The position numbers and the translations under genes were made by a program. This document shows positions 20,891 through 31,030 of a stretch of 64,000 nt of DNA, piece after piece (position 1 is the first letter of the stretch; each line of letters begins with the position of its first letter). Below the pieces are notes generated by a model. It did no database searches. It had not been told where the DNA came from and was given only the letters and a program-made list of their open reading frames with translations. Source of the stretch: Ovis canadensis (lineage: Eukaryota > Chordata > Mammalia > Artiodactyla > Bovidae); assembly GCF_042477335.2 (NCBI RefSeq), contig NC_091247.1, positions 42,958,501-43,022,500 of the forward strand, read 5' to 3'.

Positions 20891-21689
20891 TATATATGCT
20901 GCTCCATAAGTTTGGGGTACAAACATTATTCCATTTGGGGAGTTTTCCAGTATATCACTTGAACCTCAGCTGCCCTGTTGGCAGAGATCTTGGGTTGAGT
21001 TCCCCAGAAACAGAGCCTGGGCTGGGGATAAGTGTTGTTGTTTTAGAGGCCTCATTGCCTCCCTGCCACTGGGCTCTGACTGAGCTCACTCTAATCCATT
21101 TTATTATTTGGCCTAATTTATAATAGTCTTGGAGTAGGAGATTGAAGATTGGTATCTTCCCTTCCGAGAGGCCAGGAGATCCTCATGTAAATCGCTGTGT
21201 ACTTATTGCCAAGCTCGGCCTACTTTGGGTCTCAGAGTGGGGCCTTGATGCAGTCATAAAGGATTCTTTTATGTCAGAGTAAAAAACTCAAATGCCTAGG
21301 GGAGCCAGAAGCCTGACAGACAGGCCAGCCACCATTCACCAAGAGTCAACTGTTACCAAACAAGAATTTGGCACTCACAGTTCCTGCATCTTTGGAGTAT
21401 TTTTTAAGAGGAGCCAAAAATCTTGATTTTTATGTGAAATGGTCTGATTTTAAACTGTTAGACTCTGTTTTTTTTTTTAAGGTATGCATAAACAGAATTT
21501 ATCTGGAGCCTTATCTGATCGTGGGGCTATCAGTTTCCAAACCCCCAGACAATGGATGCCCAATGACTCTATGTTTGTGCAACCAAGGGCCCACTGCAAA
21601 GAGCTGGGACTGGACAAAGCTCAGCTGTGAACCTGCTACAAAAGATTCCAAGACTTCATGATCGTCTAGCCTCCTTTAGCATGACCTCT
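20891..21689. other. Intergenic DNA, no gene
   Basis: No secure gene. The 97-residue frame at 21368-21661 lacks recognisable features. Confidence 0.4.
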
Positions 21690-22025
21690 GTTGCCTCCCA
21701 GACCCACCCTTCTCAGCCTGTTGCCCTGGCTCCCCACCCTGTCACACCTTGGGGCTTCTAGGTTCACTGGGTTGTCAGTTATCTACACCAGCTCACCTTC
21801 CTTCAGGATGTGGCTAAGACACCCCTTCTCCTGGGGAGCCTTCCTTTCCCTGACCTCTGCTTTCTCTCCTGCTTACCTCATGTTTTAGAGGCATTAGCCA
21901 TTGCCCTAATGTTTTCTGTATAGACTGTTGCCTCACCCGACAGAAAACCCTGGAAGGCAGGACCCTGGGTTCATGGTCCCCTGTAATCCCAAAGCGTCAC
22001 AAAGGACCTGGCATTTTAAACCCAG
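21690..22025 (+). repeat. L2 LINE 3' part
   Basis: CACCTTCCTTCAGGATGTGG, GGAGCCTTCCTTTCCCTGAC, GGAAGGCAGGACCCTGGGTT and AAAGGACCTGGCAT follow L2 3' order up to its tail. Confidence 0.6.
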
Positions 22026-22620
22026 GTTGGAGCAATGAGCCTCTGGTTTGAAAAATAATGACCAGGCCACTGCCTTTCACTTACCAGAAACGCATTGGTG
22101 AAGAACCAGTCATTTATTTTGAGAAAATAAGTCGAAACTTGGTGTTGAAGAGAAAAGATTAAAAAGAAAAAAAACAAAAACCCTCTGCACACTATCATTT
22201 TTAAAACAACCATGTATTTGTGAAATACAGTTGGGAGGAATAAGTTTTTGTACTTCATCTTTGGACATAGCAGAAGCTTCTAAGAAACAAGAGAGTGACT
22301 AAACTGACCCGTGGCACTGCTATTCTTCCAGACCTCAGGGGTCCCCAGGGCTTTTACAGTCAGGGATGTCTGCTGCCTCCGAGAAAGGGAACCAGCTCCT
22401 CTGACTGAAGCAGCACTTCTCTGAGGCCGAAGGCGAGTGAGCAGCCACGGCCGAAAAGACCCTTTGCATAATCTACCTTACAATGAGGCTGGAGAGTTGT
22501 AAACTGAAACTCCAGAGGCAAACCATCAGCGGTTACGTTTTCTCGATGAGACGGTGGCCCAGCCCTGTCAATCATTTCTTCTTGCTTTCTCTCCCTCCGG
22601 GACAGAACACACATACACCC
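22026..22620. other. Unique DNA upstream of the AC-repeat cluster
   Basis: No gene is recognised. A long open frame on the minus strand at 22360-22710 is driven by the AC repeat. Confidence 0.45.
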
Positions 22621-22660
22621 GAGGCTCGGTGGACCGCTGCCTTGACTCTGAGTCTCTCTC

Positions 22661-22716
<56 letters not shown>

Positions 22717-22752
22717 CTCGGTGGACCGCTGCCTTGACTCTGAGTCTCTCTC

Positions 22753-22802
<50 letters not shown>

Positions 22803-22840
22803 TTCGGTGGACCGCTGCCTTGACTTAGTCTCTCCCCTAC
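22621..22840 (+). repeat. Compound tandem repeat: 42-bp unit linked by (AC)25 and (AC)22
   Basis: A unit starting GAGGCTCGGTGGACCGCTGC occurs at 22621, 22713 and 22799. The first two copies each end in TCTCTCTCCT and an (AC)n array (22663-22712 and 22755-22798). The third has small changes and no AC array. Copies 1 and 2 are identical over about 42 bases, so the duplication is recent. Confidence 0.92.
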
Positions 22841-22959
22841 CTGAAGTGAGCCATCAGGAAGCAGCGAGGTTTCATTCATAATACATGAACTCAAGGGAGC
22901 AGGGAAGCAGGAATGAGAGCCTTTCATCTCTGCTATTTAAAATCCCAGCCTTGCAGCTG

Positions 22960-24010
22960 AAAGGGAAAATGACCCGGGAGTGAATGCATCGGGGATGAAG
23001 TAGTCACGATAACGGGACCAGCGAGCTCGTCAGCGGCCCGCCCGTCGGCTATTTATACCGCGCCGATTATGCAATCGGGCTCCAGCCATTCATGCCGGGA
23101 CTGGGACGCCGCGCCCCGCAGGGGCATCGTTCCCGGACGCCGGGTCAGTTTCTAAGTTTGCATCATCCCCTTCTTTTCGAGAGAGCTTGGGTTTCCATTC
23201 CGGCCGGCGGGTCTGGTGCGGGGGAGGGCGGAGCAGCCGGGCTGCACATTCGTTTGGCACACCCCGGCACACACGACTGCTTGTTTAAACAAAAAAATTA
23301 AGGCACCCGAGAGCCCTGGGCGCGGCCAAGCTGCGCGCAAGGCTGGGCTCCTGGCAGACCGGAAGGAACTGATAAAGCTGGCGCTAATGATACCCGCTCC
23401 CTCCCGGGTCGGAAGTGCCCTCCGAGCGCCGGTCATTGAGAAATACCGAAGGGGCAGGATGAGGGTGAGATGAGGACAGGCGGGGCGCAGCTGCACACGC
23501 CTCGCGGGGCGGGGAGCGGGGGGGCGCTGCGGCAGTGGGGGGGCTCCTGAGGGCCGCGGTCGCGTGGCGCAAACCACCTTAGGGCACAGTGGAGTCCTCC
23601 CCCAACCACCCCCTACCCTGCAACCCCCCTAACCCTGGGGGAGGGCGAGGAGAGTCACTATCACCAGCCCACTCCCGAGAGATTTACACCAGCGCCCAGT
23701 CGGACCCCGACGGGCGAAAAGTGGGAGGACGCAGAAAGGGGGCGAAGGACAAGAGAGAGCGGATTGTGGAGGAGAAAATGTCCGCTTCCCCCGCGCCCGT
23801 GCGGGGCGGGAGCCGAGGACGCCTTCCGATTGAAACTAGCACTGCGGGTCTACTGAGCATGCCCGTCCCGAGCCCGCCGAGGGTCGCTTGGGTTCCGGGC
23901 TTTACCGGCGGCCAGCCGGGAGGATTCGGGAGGGGGTGCCCCCTTGCCCCGGACTCGGGTTCGGAGGCGAGTAGGTGGGGGTCCTACGGGAGACTCCGCT
24001 GGGTTACCCT
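22960..24010. promoter_or_regulatory. Second CpG island about 3-4 kb upstream of SPRED2 ATG
   Basis: This G+C- and CpG-rich block is separated from the SPRED2 island by about 2 kb of ordinary DNA. It contains a TATA-like element (CTATTTATACC at 23049-23059) and GC-box runs near 23500-23525 and 23800-23815. A possible splice donor (GGGTGAGA) lies at 23463-23470. No open frame resembles a known protein. It could be an alternative SPRED2 promoter, a promoter for an antisense or non-coding RNA, or a developmental CpG island. Confidence 0.6.
23049..23059 (+). promoter_or_regulatory. TATA-like element in upstream CpG island
   Basis: CTATTTATACC is a TATA/MEF2-like AT block in an otherwise very GC-rich region. 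If it directs transcription on the plus strand, the start would be near 23080-23090. Confidence 0.3.
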
Positions 24011-24454
24011 GAAGTTGTGAGCAGATCGACATTACTTTTGACACACTGTACGAGACACCCTTGGCTTGCCTGCCCCTTGTTTTGCTGTTTGTTGGGGCGA
24101 GACACGGATGGGGGTATTTAGCTCTTTTCAGCAATGTCATTAAAACCCTGAATCCGTGATATCCCCAATTCTGGTAACTATCCAGAAGGCTTTGATAACA
24201 CCCTGGTATTCTGATCAATAAACATCTGAGTTATTCACTCAATACCGCCATTTATTCTCGGAGCTGCCAGTCATAGTTAGCGATTGATGCGGGAGGGGTG
24301 ACCTGCTTGGGACATTTTCATCAAAAAGATTCCTTTTGCGTAATGAACAAGGCAAAAATTGGAAGGTTTTCTTTAGAGGAACATAAAGGACCAGGAGTGA
24401 AAGGGAGAGCATTTGATAATCCACTGGCTAAAGGGAAGAAAGTGTTGCCGTTAA

Positions 24455-24625
24455 TCTCGTATTTGCAGTGTGCTTAACACAGTGCCTTCATTTTATAGCC
24501 ATTTAATCCTCCAACAACTCTATGTTGTGGATATTACCTCGTTACTACAGGATAGTGTGAGGCTCAGAGAACTTAAGGACCTGCTGGAGTTTGGCAGCAG
24601 AACATCCAAGTTGGGACTTGGTGAC
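24455..24625 (-). repeat. MIR SINE, reverse
   Basis: AACACAGTGCCTTCATTTTA, TCCTCCAACAACTCTATGTT and GTGAGGCTCAGAGAACTTAA follow reverse MIR. Confidence 0.65.
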
Positions 24626-25029
24626 TCTTGGACCTTGGAATGTTTTCTTTTGCTCCTGGGTTGGGCCAGTCATTCACTGTTATTAGAAGGGAGATGGATG
24701 AATGAGCTGTAATGACACAGATTTAGCTTGCCTACCTGCAGAAAATAATCATCTCACCTGTAACCTTGCCATTTGAGTACTCTGAACTAGAGGGTGACGC
24801 CCATTGGGTGGATATTTCTGACAAGACAAATGTCCACATTCCTGGAAGTTCAGGAATGACTGAATAGGACTTCTTTCAAACATTGCTGAGAAAAGCAACA
24901 AATGGGCAAAGGTTGAGAACTGAGTAGATGCCTTCACCTCATGGGGATTTAGATGCCACTGAGGTCTTGCTTTGTTCAGTGCTTTCTCATAGACCCTCAG
25001 TGGTCTCAAAGACTGAGAAAGACAAGTGT

Positions 25030-25165
25030 GGCCTTGGTATCCTTATTTTATAAAGAAACTGAAGAATTGCTAAAAGCCTCACTCAGGGTCTCGGGGCTGC
25101 TAGGAAGAAACCAGAACCTAGGTGTTCCTCCCCTGTCTAGTGCCCTTTTTACCACCACATACCAG
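25030..25165 (-). repeat. MIR SINE, reverse
   Basis: ATCCTTATTTTATAAAGAAA, TAAAAGCCTCACTCAGGGTC and AAACCAGAACCTAGGTG are a diverged reverse MIR. Confidence 0.55.
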
Positions 25166-26536
25166 CACTTAGCATGGAGTGGTTGCTTGGGTTTAACCCC
25201 AATCTGTGTCCACAAAGATCATGGTTAAGATTAAACACAAAGCCTAGGGTAAACCACTAGTTTTCCCTTGACTCAAGGTGAAAACTCTTAACTTTCTTCA
25301 GAGTACTGTGACTCTCCAAATGCATACATATACCCTTTACCTATGCAATATTTGAGGCATATATTTAGTCTTCTCTAAATTGGTTCAGTGATTGCCATTA
25401 AGTTAAAATTTTTTGTGTAGTGTCTTGGGACATTCAGGAGAATATAAAAGTGCTTGGAGAGCAGGAAGGAACAGAGACTATATCTCTTGCTCCCTAGCAA
25501 GACCCCAGAAGGAAATATTCACTGGCTATGGAATTTCTGGGACCCCTGCAAAGTAGCAATGTGAAGCCCCTAGTTTAAACACCATAAAGAATTTCAAAAC
25601 TGCAACAGCAGAGCATCAAGCCAAGCAAAGATCCTGGCACAGGTTGCTTGCCCTTTGCCTAGACAGTGCTGTGTTAAAAAGTACGGGCCTATCCTGGCGC
25701 ACGGTCCCAGGCCAGGTTAGGAAAATAATTTAAAAACAAAGGGGAGATAGAGCGGGAGCAGGGGTCCCCACCTCACTGTGCCAAAGCCCATGGGGCTGGC
25801 AACCTCTGGGCCAGAAACTGGCATTCAAGGGCCTAGGACAAGGACCATCCTCCACCAACCCGAGATTTACCTAGTAATTTAGAAACATATTTGGGTTTGC
25901 ATTTTAACCTGGGAAAGTCCTTCGTTTCTACTGGAATGCAAACGCTCCTGGCTTGTTGGATTTTTTTTTTTTTTCAATGTACAAATAATGATTCCTTAAA
26001 AACGCCCAAGCCCCTACCAAGAAAAGAGATCCTGAGATTCAGGTGAAACTGAAAAGCCTCTGCCGTTCAGAATCTTGGCAAATGCACCTGTTCCGCTCCC
26101 ACCCTCCCGACCCAAGGCGGGGTTAGTTGTTCTTCCGAGGGCCAGCAACCCTCCAGCCTCCCCCAGAGCTCCCTGTCTTCCCCCTCCTCCTCTTCCCTCC
26201 GATTTTTAATCCAGGGGTTTGGGAAGAGGGAGGGAACCAACCCGAGGCCAGATGTGTGCGAGTCCCCCGCTGCCACCTCCTCCCTCCTCTCGGGCATCTT
26301 AAAACCCGGAGCGCTAAGGCGGGAGGATCCGGAGTTAAACGCGGCGCAAACAACTCCGCTCCGGGGCTCCTCAGGGAGTGGAAGCCGGGAGGGACTTGGG
26401 GGGGCGGGGGAGGGAGGGAAGGAAGTCGGGCATGCTCAGTAGGCCGGACAAAGTTTTTTTTTTTTTTCCTCCTCTTTTTTTTTTTCGGTCGCAAGTAGGA
26501 AGCTTTTTGCACTCCACCACCTCTGGCCGCTGGGAA

Positions 26537-26592
26537 GACGTCATCGCTTCCGCCCCACTTCCTCCTCCTGTTGGCGGTGGTGAGAATCCAAT
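26537..26592. promoter_or_regulatory. Promoter motif cluster: CRE-like, ETS-like, CCAAT
   Basis: GACGTCAT at 26537-26544 is a one-sided match to the cAMP response element. ACTTCC at 26557-26562 is an ETS-family core on the opposite strand. CCAAT occurs at 26588-26592. These lie about 550-610 bases before the SPRED2 ATG. Such short matches are suggestive only because of their position in the CpG island. Confidence 0.4.
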
Positions 26593-26695
26593 ATGGAGTA
26601 AATCGGTAGAGTCGAGAGATGGGGCTCGGACTGGGCGCCCTGCACCGCCTTCCGGGCGCACCTCCCCTGGCCGCCGAGCGCTCCCCGGAACCGTG

Positions 26696-26700
26696 ATTGG
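26696..26700 (-). promoter_or_regulatory. Inverted CCAAT box (NF-Y type)
   Basis: ATTGG in the context GTGATTGGCCCGG is an NF-Y-like inverted CCAAT box. NF-Y sites are typically 60-100 bases upstream of the start site, which would put transcription initiation near 26760-26800. Confidence 0.4.
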
Positions 26701-27046
26701 CCCGGCCCCCCGGGGGCAACCCCGGGCCGAGCCCCCGCCCGCGGCCGGCCCTCTTCCCCTGCTCTCGGCAGTCCCCGCCGCTCCACCGCGCGCTTGTTTT
26801 TCTCCTCCTCTCCCCTACCTCTGTCCCCTGCCCAAATCTCTCCGCTCCGCCCGCTCCCGAGCCCTCGGAGCCCCCGCCCGCTTTTGCCCCTCGGCCCTGC
26901 GGCGCTCACTCCCCGCGAAGCTTGCCTGTGCACCCCTTCTCCAGACCTCACCCCACGCTCCGGTCGCCCTGCTTCCCTTTCTGCCTTCTGCGGCGCCCCC
27001 TTCATCTCTAGCAGCTCCCCCCAACCAAATCAGGCGATCTCCGGAG

Positions 27047-27052
27047 ATGTGA
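27047..27052 (+). other. Start-stop minimal uORF in SPRED2 leader
   Basis: ATG at 27047 is followed directly by TGA, giving a minimal uORF 93 bases before the end of the leader. In other genes such start-stop elements can stall ribosomes and lower translation of the main frame. It acts only if the transcript begins upstream of 27047. Confidence 0.5.
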
Positions 27053-27076
27053 AGAAGGGGGCGGGGGGGAGGGAGG

Positions 27077-27133
27077 ATGAGCGGACAGGAAGATGAAGGG
27101 AGCAAAGCTGCCCGCCGCGGGACAGGCGTCTAG
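27077..27133 (+). other. 18-codon uORF in frame with SPRED2
   Basis: ATG at 27077 opens 18 codons ending at TAG 27131-27133. It is in the same frame as the SPRED2 ATG 13 bases further on, so the TAG prevents an N-terminal extension. Its context has G at -3 and A at +4, reasonable but not ideal. A role in translation control is inference. Confidence 0.5.
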
Positions 27134-27137
27134 GTGA
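27093..27137 (+). other. 14-codon uORF overlapping the previous one in another frame
   Basis: ATG at 27093 reads 14 codons to TGA at 27135-27137, ending 8 bases before the SPRED2 ATG. It overlaps the 27077 uORF in a different frame. Such a short gap would leave little room for reinitiation at the main start. Confidence 0.45.
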
Positions 27138-27145
27138 ACAGGAAA

Positions 27146-27171
27146 ATGACCGAAGAAACACACCCGGACGA
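27146..27171 (+). CDS. SPRED2: SPRED2 first coding exon (partial CDS, residues 1-8 plus 2 nt)
   Basis: Seen: ATG at 27146 is followed by codons for T-E-E-T-H-P-D and then GA. A GTAAGT donor begins at 27172. An in-frame TAG at 27131-27133 closes the frame upstream, and the start has A at -3 and A at +4. Known: SPRED2 begins MTEETHPDD and continues into an EVH1 domain; the full protein is about 420 residues, with EVH1, a c-Kit-binding region and a C-terminal cysteine-rich Sprouty domain. It works at the plasma membrane, recruiting neurofibromin to damp Ras-ERK signalling. Inferred: GA joins a C or T from exon 2 to give Asp9. Only the residues before EVH1 lie here, and no frame downstream shows the EVH1 start (a VRVKAVV-type motif), so the rest of the gene is beyond 64000. 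The paralogue SPRED1 starts differently (MSEET). Confidence 0.9.
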
Positions 27172-27794
27172 GTAAGTTTGGCCACGGGGTGGGACGAGGG
27201 TGCCCCGCGAGGGCAGCGTGGGGGCCGGGGCTGAGGACGCGGGCGGGGACGCTGTTTGGGTGAACTTGGCTTGGGGTGCAGCGACTTGCTGGTCTATGGG
27301 GTGTGGGACACGAGATTTCCCCCCTTGTTGATGAAGTGAGGAGGGGGCGAAAACTGCTGCAGGCTGGAGGGGGCGCGCGTTGGGTCGGCGGGCTGGTGGC
27401 CGCTGCGGGGGCCAAGGGCGCGCGGGTGACCTCCGGGCGGTCCCCGATCCCTCTCTGGAGACTCAAATCACCCCTCCTCTCGAGATCCTCCGCGGCGGGA
27501 GCGGAACACCTGACACCCCCGCTCCGGCTTCCAGGGGTCGGTGGGTTTTGACCCGGTGACTTTTGTAACTCTCCCGCCCCCTCTGCTAGCCCCGCGGTCC
27601 CTTCGGAAGCCCACTGGGGCCCAGGCTCCGCCATGTCGTTTTCTTGAATCGCTCTCATTTGCATACCACATTTTCATTCATAAAAAACACTGCGGAGCTA
27701 AGGGAGGACTGGGCACGGGTTGCGCTAGGGTCTGCGTGCACCCGGGTCCCCGCGCAGGCCGGCGTGTTGGAGCAGCCCTGGGGCCCCGCGGCGC

Positions 27795-27995
27795 GTGTGC
27801 GTGTGTGTGCACGCGTTGGCCGGCCAGGGACAGGCGCCCCGCGGGGTCTGGGCTGTTCGGGGGGCGGATCCGAGGGTGTGTGGCGGGGGAGGGCGGGAGC
27901 CTGCGGGGCAGCGAGCTGCGGGGCCCTTGTGTGTATATCTCTGTCTCTGTGTGTATCTTTGTGTATATCTGTGTGTGCGCGCGTACACAGGAGTG
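27795..27995. repeat. GT-rich low-complexity tracts
   Basis: Short alternating purine-pyrimidine runs such as GCGTGTGTGTGCACGCG (near 27799-27815) and TGTGTGCGCGCGTACACA (near 27972-27989) lie in the first kilobase of intron 1. They are candidates for Z-DNA-like structure. They cause spurious Cys/Val-rich open frames. Confidence 0.6.
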
Positions 27996-28359
27996 CGTGC
28001 CCGGCCCGCGGGCCCGAGGCGAACAAAGCTCGGGGCTCTTCGCTGGAGGGGCTCTCCGGCGCACCCACCTCCCCTCGCGGGACCCGTGTCTTCCTTCAGC
28101 CCCTGGCCGAGGTGCAGCTTATTGTGGCCCTGCGGCCAACGAGGAGGCTTTGCCTTTCTTCTGCCAGCGCCCGAGGCGTTTCCGATCGCGGGTGCGACTA
28201 GAGGTTGGGCTGCAGGGCCGGGTGCCTGAGATCGTCGGCCTCGGGTTCGAGCGGTCACCGCATCGCGGCGGCCGCTGCTGCTCAGTGGCTGTGCCCGCCA
28301 CAGCCACTTTTTTTTTTTTGTGAATAAGACTCTCTCCTTTATTGTCACATGATATCTCT

Positions 28360-28640
28360 CCCCTCCTCCCCTGCACATTCATAAATCCGGAGCCTGTCTC
28401 GGCTCCTTTCATTCAGAGCTGCCATTAGCCAAGGTAGCGGCGGCGCCGGCTGGGGCGCAGAGAGCGGGTCGGCAGCCACGGGAACTTGCCTAGAGGGAGG
28501 CCCAGCGTGTGTCTGCGCCGACTTGGGGGCTGCGGATATGCAGCGCCAGAGGTCTTTTGCCCCCGCGAGCATTGAGACCCGATGCAGAGAGGGGAAGTGA
28601 CTCAGGGCTGGCCAGCGGGGAGGGCTTGTCTTGCAGCAGG
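28360..28640 (+). promoter_or_regulatory. 3' shoulder of SPRED2 CpG island; candidate alternative first exon
   Basis: After the T-run at 28307-28319 the sequence becomes CpG-rich again, with GGCGGCGCCGGC near 28438-28450. It ends in a purine-rich stretch and CAGCAGGTGATAG near 28635-28647, a possible donor. SPRED2 is known to have alternative 5' ends in mammals. I cannot match this segment to any of them. Confidence 0.25.
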
Positions 28641-30874
28641 TGATAGAATGCTGTGCTGTAAGCATCTACTCACTATTTTTTTTTTTTTAGTGCCCCGTTG
28701 TCCTTTGGTGTCTGCTGTCGCTGGGCTGGGCGGGAGGGGGTGTCGGGAGAGTTGGTGTTTGGGAAAGGGAATTTCCTTTCTCTGGGTCCCCAGGGAGCTT
28801 TGGCTGCTGTAACCCCTAGTCTGCCAGACACCCGTCTTAGAACACCTGTCCCATAAGTAGCCTGAGAAGATCTTAGGTGGTGTGCATGTCCCATGTCCCA
28901 TGTCCCACCACATCTGTTGGTCTTTCTATGTTAGACCTTTGCTTGGCTTTAATAGACTGTATCTTGAAATGGTAAAATGAAAAATGTTGCCCTTCTAGGG
29001 CTGAAATATGGGTGGGGTAAGGAATATGCTGGGCCTTGCCCCCTTTGGGACATGACTATTAATAATAAACAGGTATTTTTATGGGTCCTTGTTTGTCCCT
29101 GCACACACAATAGCAGTAGTAGCAGGAAGGGAAGGTTGCCATGCTCAGCGCTTGTTGAAGATTGATTGGTTCATCACCCTAGATTGGGGTTCCTTGCCTC
29201 CATTCCTCAAGGATGCTGGCCTGGCCGCTTCCTTTCTAGGGCAGGTCAACTTTGTATTCTATCCCATCTGATATCCACAGCGAAGGGATTTCAGGTGGAA
29301 TCACCAACAAGAAATAAATATTTTTCTTCCAGGCTTTCAGAGCAGTTTGGCATGGAACTGGCTGTCCCTACTGCTGTCAGAAGCCCAGTTGAGACAATGG
29401 ATATTTGAGGATAGGTTTTGGTTTCAGTTAGAGAATCAGAAAGCTGTGGCACCTTAGCCTGCTGCAAAAATGGCCTTCTCTGAATTACTTTTAATGCAAT
29501 GACCTTGTCATGAGACAAGAAATGCCTGGTAAGAAAATGGGCTGCATGGGCTGTATAAACTGCCATTTGTGGACACTGTCCATTATATTGTTCATCGTTC
29601 TTATGTAATGGCCCATCTGAAAAATTCCTTTTAAATGCTGGTGCCGGAAGAACGTTTCTTTCAGACTTACAGGGCAATGCTGTGATTGGTTTTCTGTTTT
29701 GTTTTATTATTTACTACCACTGTCTCAAGCTCAGAGCTAAAATTTTTGCTTGGTTATGGTAGCCATATTAGCTTAGGTTTTTGCTAGATTTATTTACCAC
29801 TCCTCTCTATGCATTTCAATCTATTTTCTGTTTTCTCTTCTAATGGTTTTTATGTTTGAGCTTCCTTAGATACCTTTTGGAAGTAGGTAAGGTGTGTTAT
29901 AAGGAAGTGACATCAAACTGAAAACTCAAGGGAGATATATTTGTGTCTTAGGTAAAATAGGTCTTCCTGATAGCCCACATATATTTAAGGTTTTTATTAA
30001 ACAGTACAGGTATTTAAATATATTTAGCAATAAATCAGAACCTTGCAAGTGATAAAAGCGTGCTTAATTTTAAAAAATGTTTTGTCTTCTAATGTTCTTT
30101 TTCCTGTCATTTTAAAATTACTCTCTAATGAATATACGCACATAAATTTAGTAAAGCTCTTTTTGCTGATGGTCCTAAACAATAGCTTCAGTATAAAAAG
30201 TACCCTGACCCTTCTGTCCCTCTCCAGACAGAAATGCATGTTAAGATTTATAACTACAGATTTTTTTTCAGTAAGTGAAAATTAAAGATAATTAAATTTA
30301 AAAATTAAAGATAATTAAGATAATTTAATAAATTATTGAAAGTGACCTTTTGTACAAAGGAAATGGAAAAATTTTTTTAAATCATGTGTGTTTCATCTGT
30401 ATCTTTAAATCACTGGATCATGGCTACAGACAAAATGAAGAAACTCTTCTCAAGGAGCAGTAACTCAAGAGCCACTCAGCTTCTGTTCAGCTTTCTATTT
30501 TGTTGCTGATCTCTTCTCGGCAACACACATCTTGCTGAGGATGGATTTATAACTCCTCCCTCATTCATACTTTCCCTAATGTTGAAAGGTTTCCCATTTG
30601 GAAAAAAACTTAAAAAGCTTAAATATTTTTTGCTGAACTATTTCAAAGATAGACATTAGAACTCTTATATTCAATTACTTGAGCTTGCTTTCCAAAAGAT
30701 GAGCATACTCTTATGTGAAACCACAAGACAATGATTACACTTCACAGAATTAAGAATAATTCCCTGAGGTCTTTACTCTCAGTCTCAACTGACTGAAAAA
30801 TGTCTGATTGGTTATTTCAGCCAAAGGCCAAAGATCCTGCTTTAAATGCATTGTAACGTATGGCTCAAGGCTTA
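28641..30874. other. Unique intron 1 DNA
   Basis: No young repeat interrupts these 2.2 kb, which is unusual here. Small features are a T10 run near 28680, a triple CATGTCC run at 28884-28905 and AT-rich sequence at 30260-30340. No coding exon is recognised. Confidence 0.5.
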
Positions 30875-30882
30875 GCCATTTG

Positions 30883-30944
30883 GTCACCTTCTGATCCAAG
30901 GCAAGTTACTGATGTCACCTTCTGATCCAAGGCAAGTTACTGAT
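30883..30944 (+). repeat. 31-bp perfect tandem duplication
   Basis: GTCACCTTCTGATCCAAGGC plus 11 more bases is repeated exactly at 30883-30913 and 30914-30944, inside a MIR core. Confidence 0.95.
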
Positions 30945-31030
30945 GTATCTCACTTTGCTTTTATCTGAGTGAATAAAATGGGAATAAAAACTGCTGATTT
31001 CGTGGAGTTGCTGTGGGAATTAAATGAGCT

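Larger units (their letters stand above)
24011..26089. other. Unique DNA between the two CpG islands
   Basis: No gene is seen. It contains two reverse MIR remnants listed separately and a T16-type run near 25960. The segment 24085-24290 has few repeat signs and could be regulatory. Confidence 0.5.
26700..27145 (+). other. SPRED2: SPRED2 exon 1, 5' leader (start approximate)
   Basis: This GC-rich, pyrimidine-rich then purine-rich stretch runs directly into the SPRED2 start codon without an obvious intron acceptor. The transcription start cannot be fixed from sequence; 26700 is set just after the inverted CCAAT box and is only a guess. The last 100 bases hold three upstream ATGs, at 27047, 27077 and 27093, described separately. 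Several long open frames cross this leader on both strands, but they reflect scarcity of stop codons in GC-rich DNA and are not genes. Confidence 0.55.
26090..28640. promoter_or_regulatory. SPRED2: CpG island: SPRED2 promoter, exon 1 and proximal intron
   Basis: From about 26090 G+C and CpG density rise sharply and stay high to about 28640, with GC-box-like runs (GGGGCGGGG near 26401). The island spans the SPRED2 start codon, as expected for a broadly expressed gene. It is interrupted by T-rich tracts at 26453-26485 and 28307-28319. Upstream of exon 1 it contains ETS-like, CRE-like and CCAAT-type sites listed separately. No TATA box stands out, which suits a dispersed CpG-island promoter. Confidence 0.85.

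Noticed and set aside
22360-22927. Cys-Val / His-Thr repeat frames
   Set aside because: They are products of the (AC)n arrays.
26378-27052. 224-residue frame across the SPRED2 leader (and 198- and 154-residue frames opposite)
   Set aside because: Pro/Ser/Arg-rich composition typical of CpG-island frames, with no domain. It ends before the true SPRED2 start and is in a different frame.
27541-28323. 260-residue plus-strand open frame in the CpG island
   Set aside because: It lies in intron 1, has overlapping long frames on both strands, is low-complexity in composition and resembles no protein family. GC-rich DNA has few stop codons.
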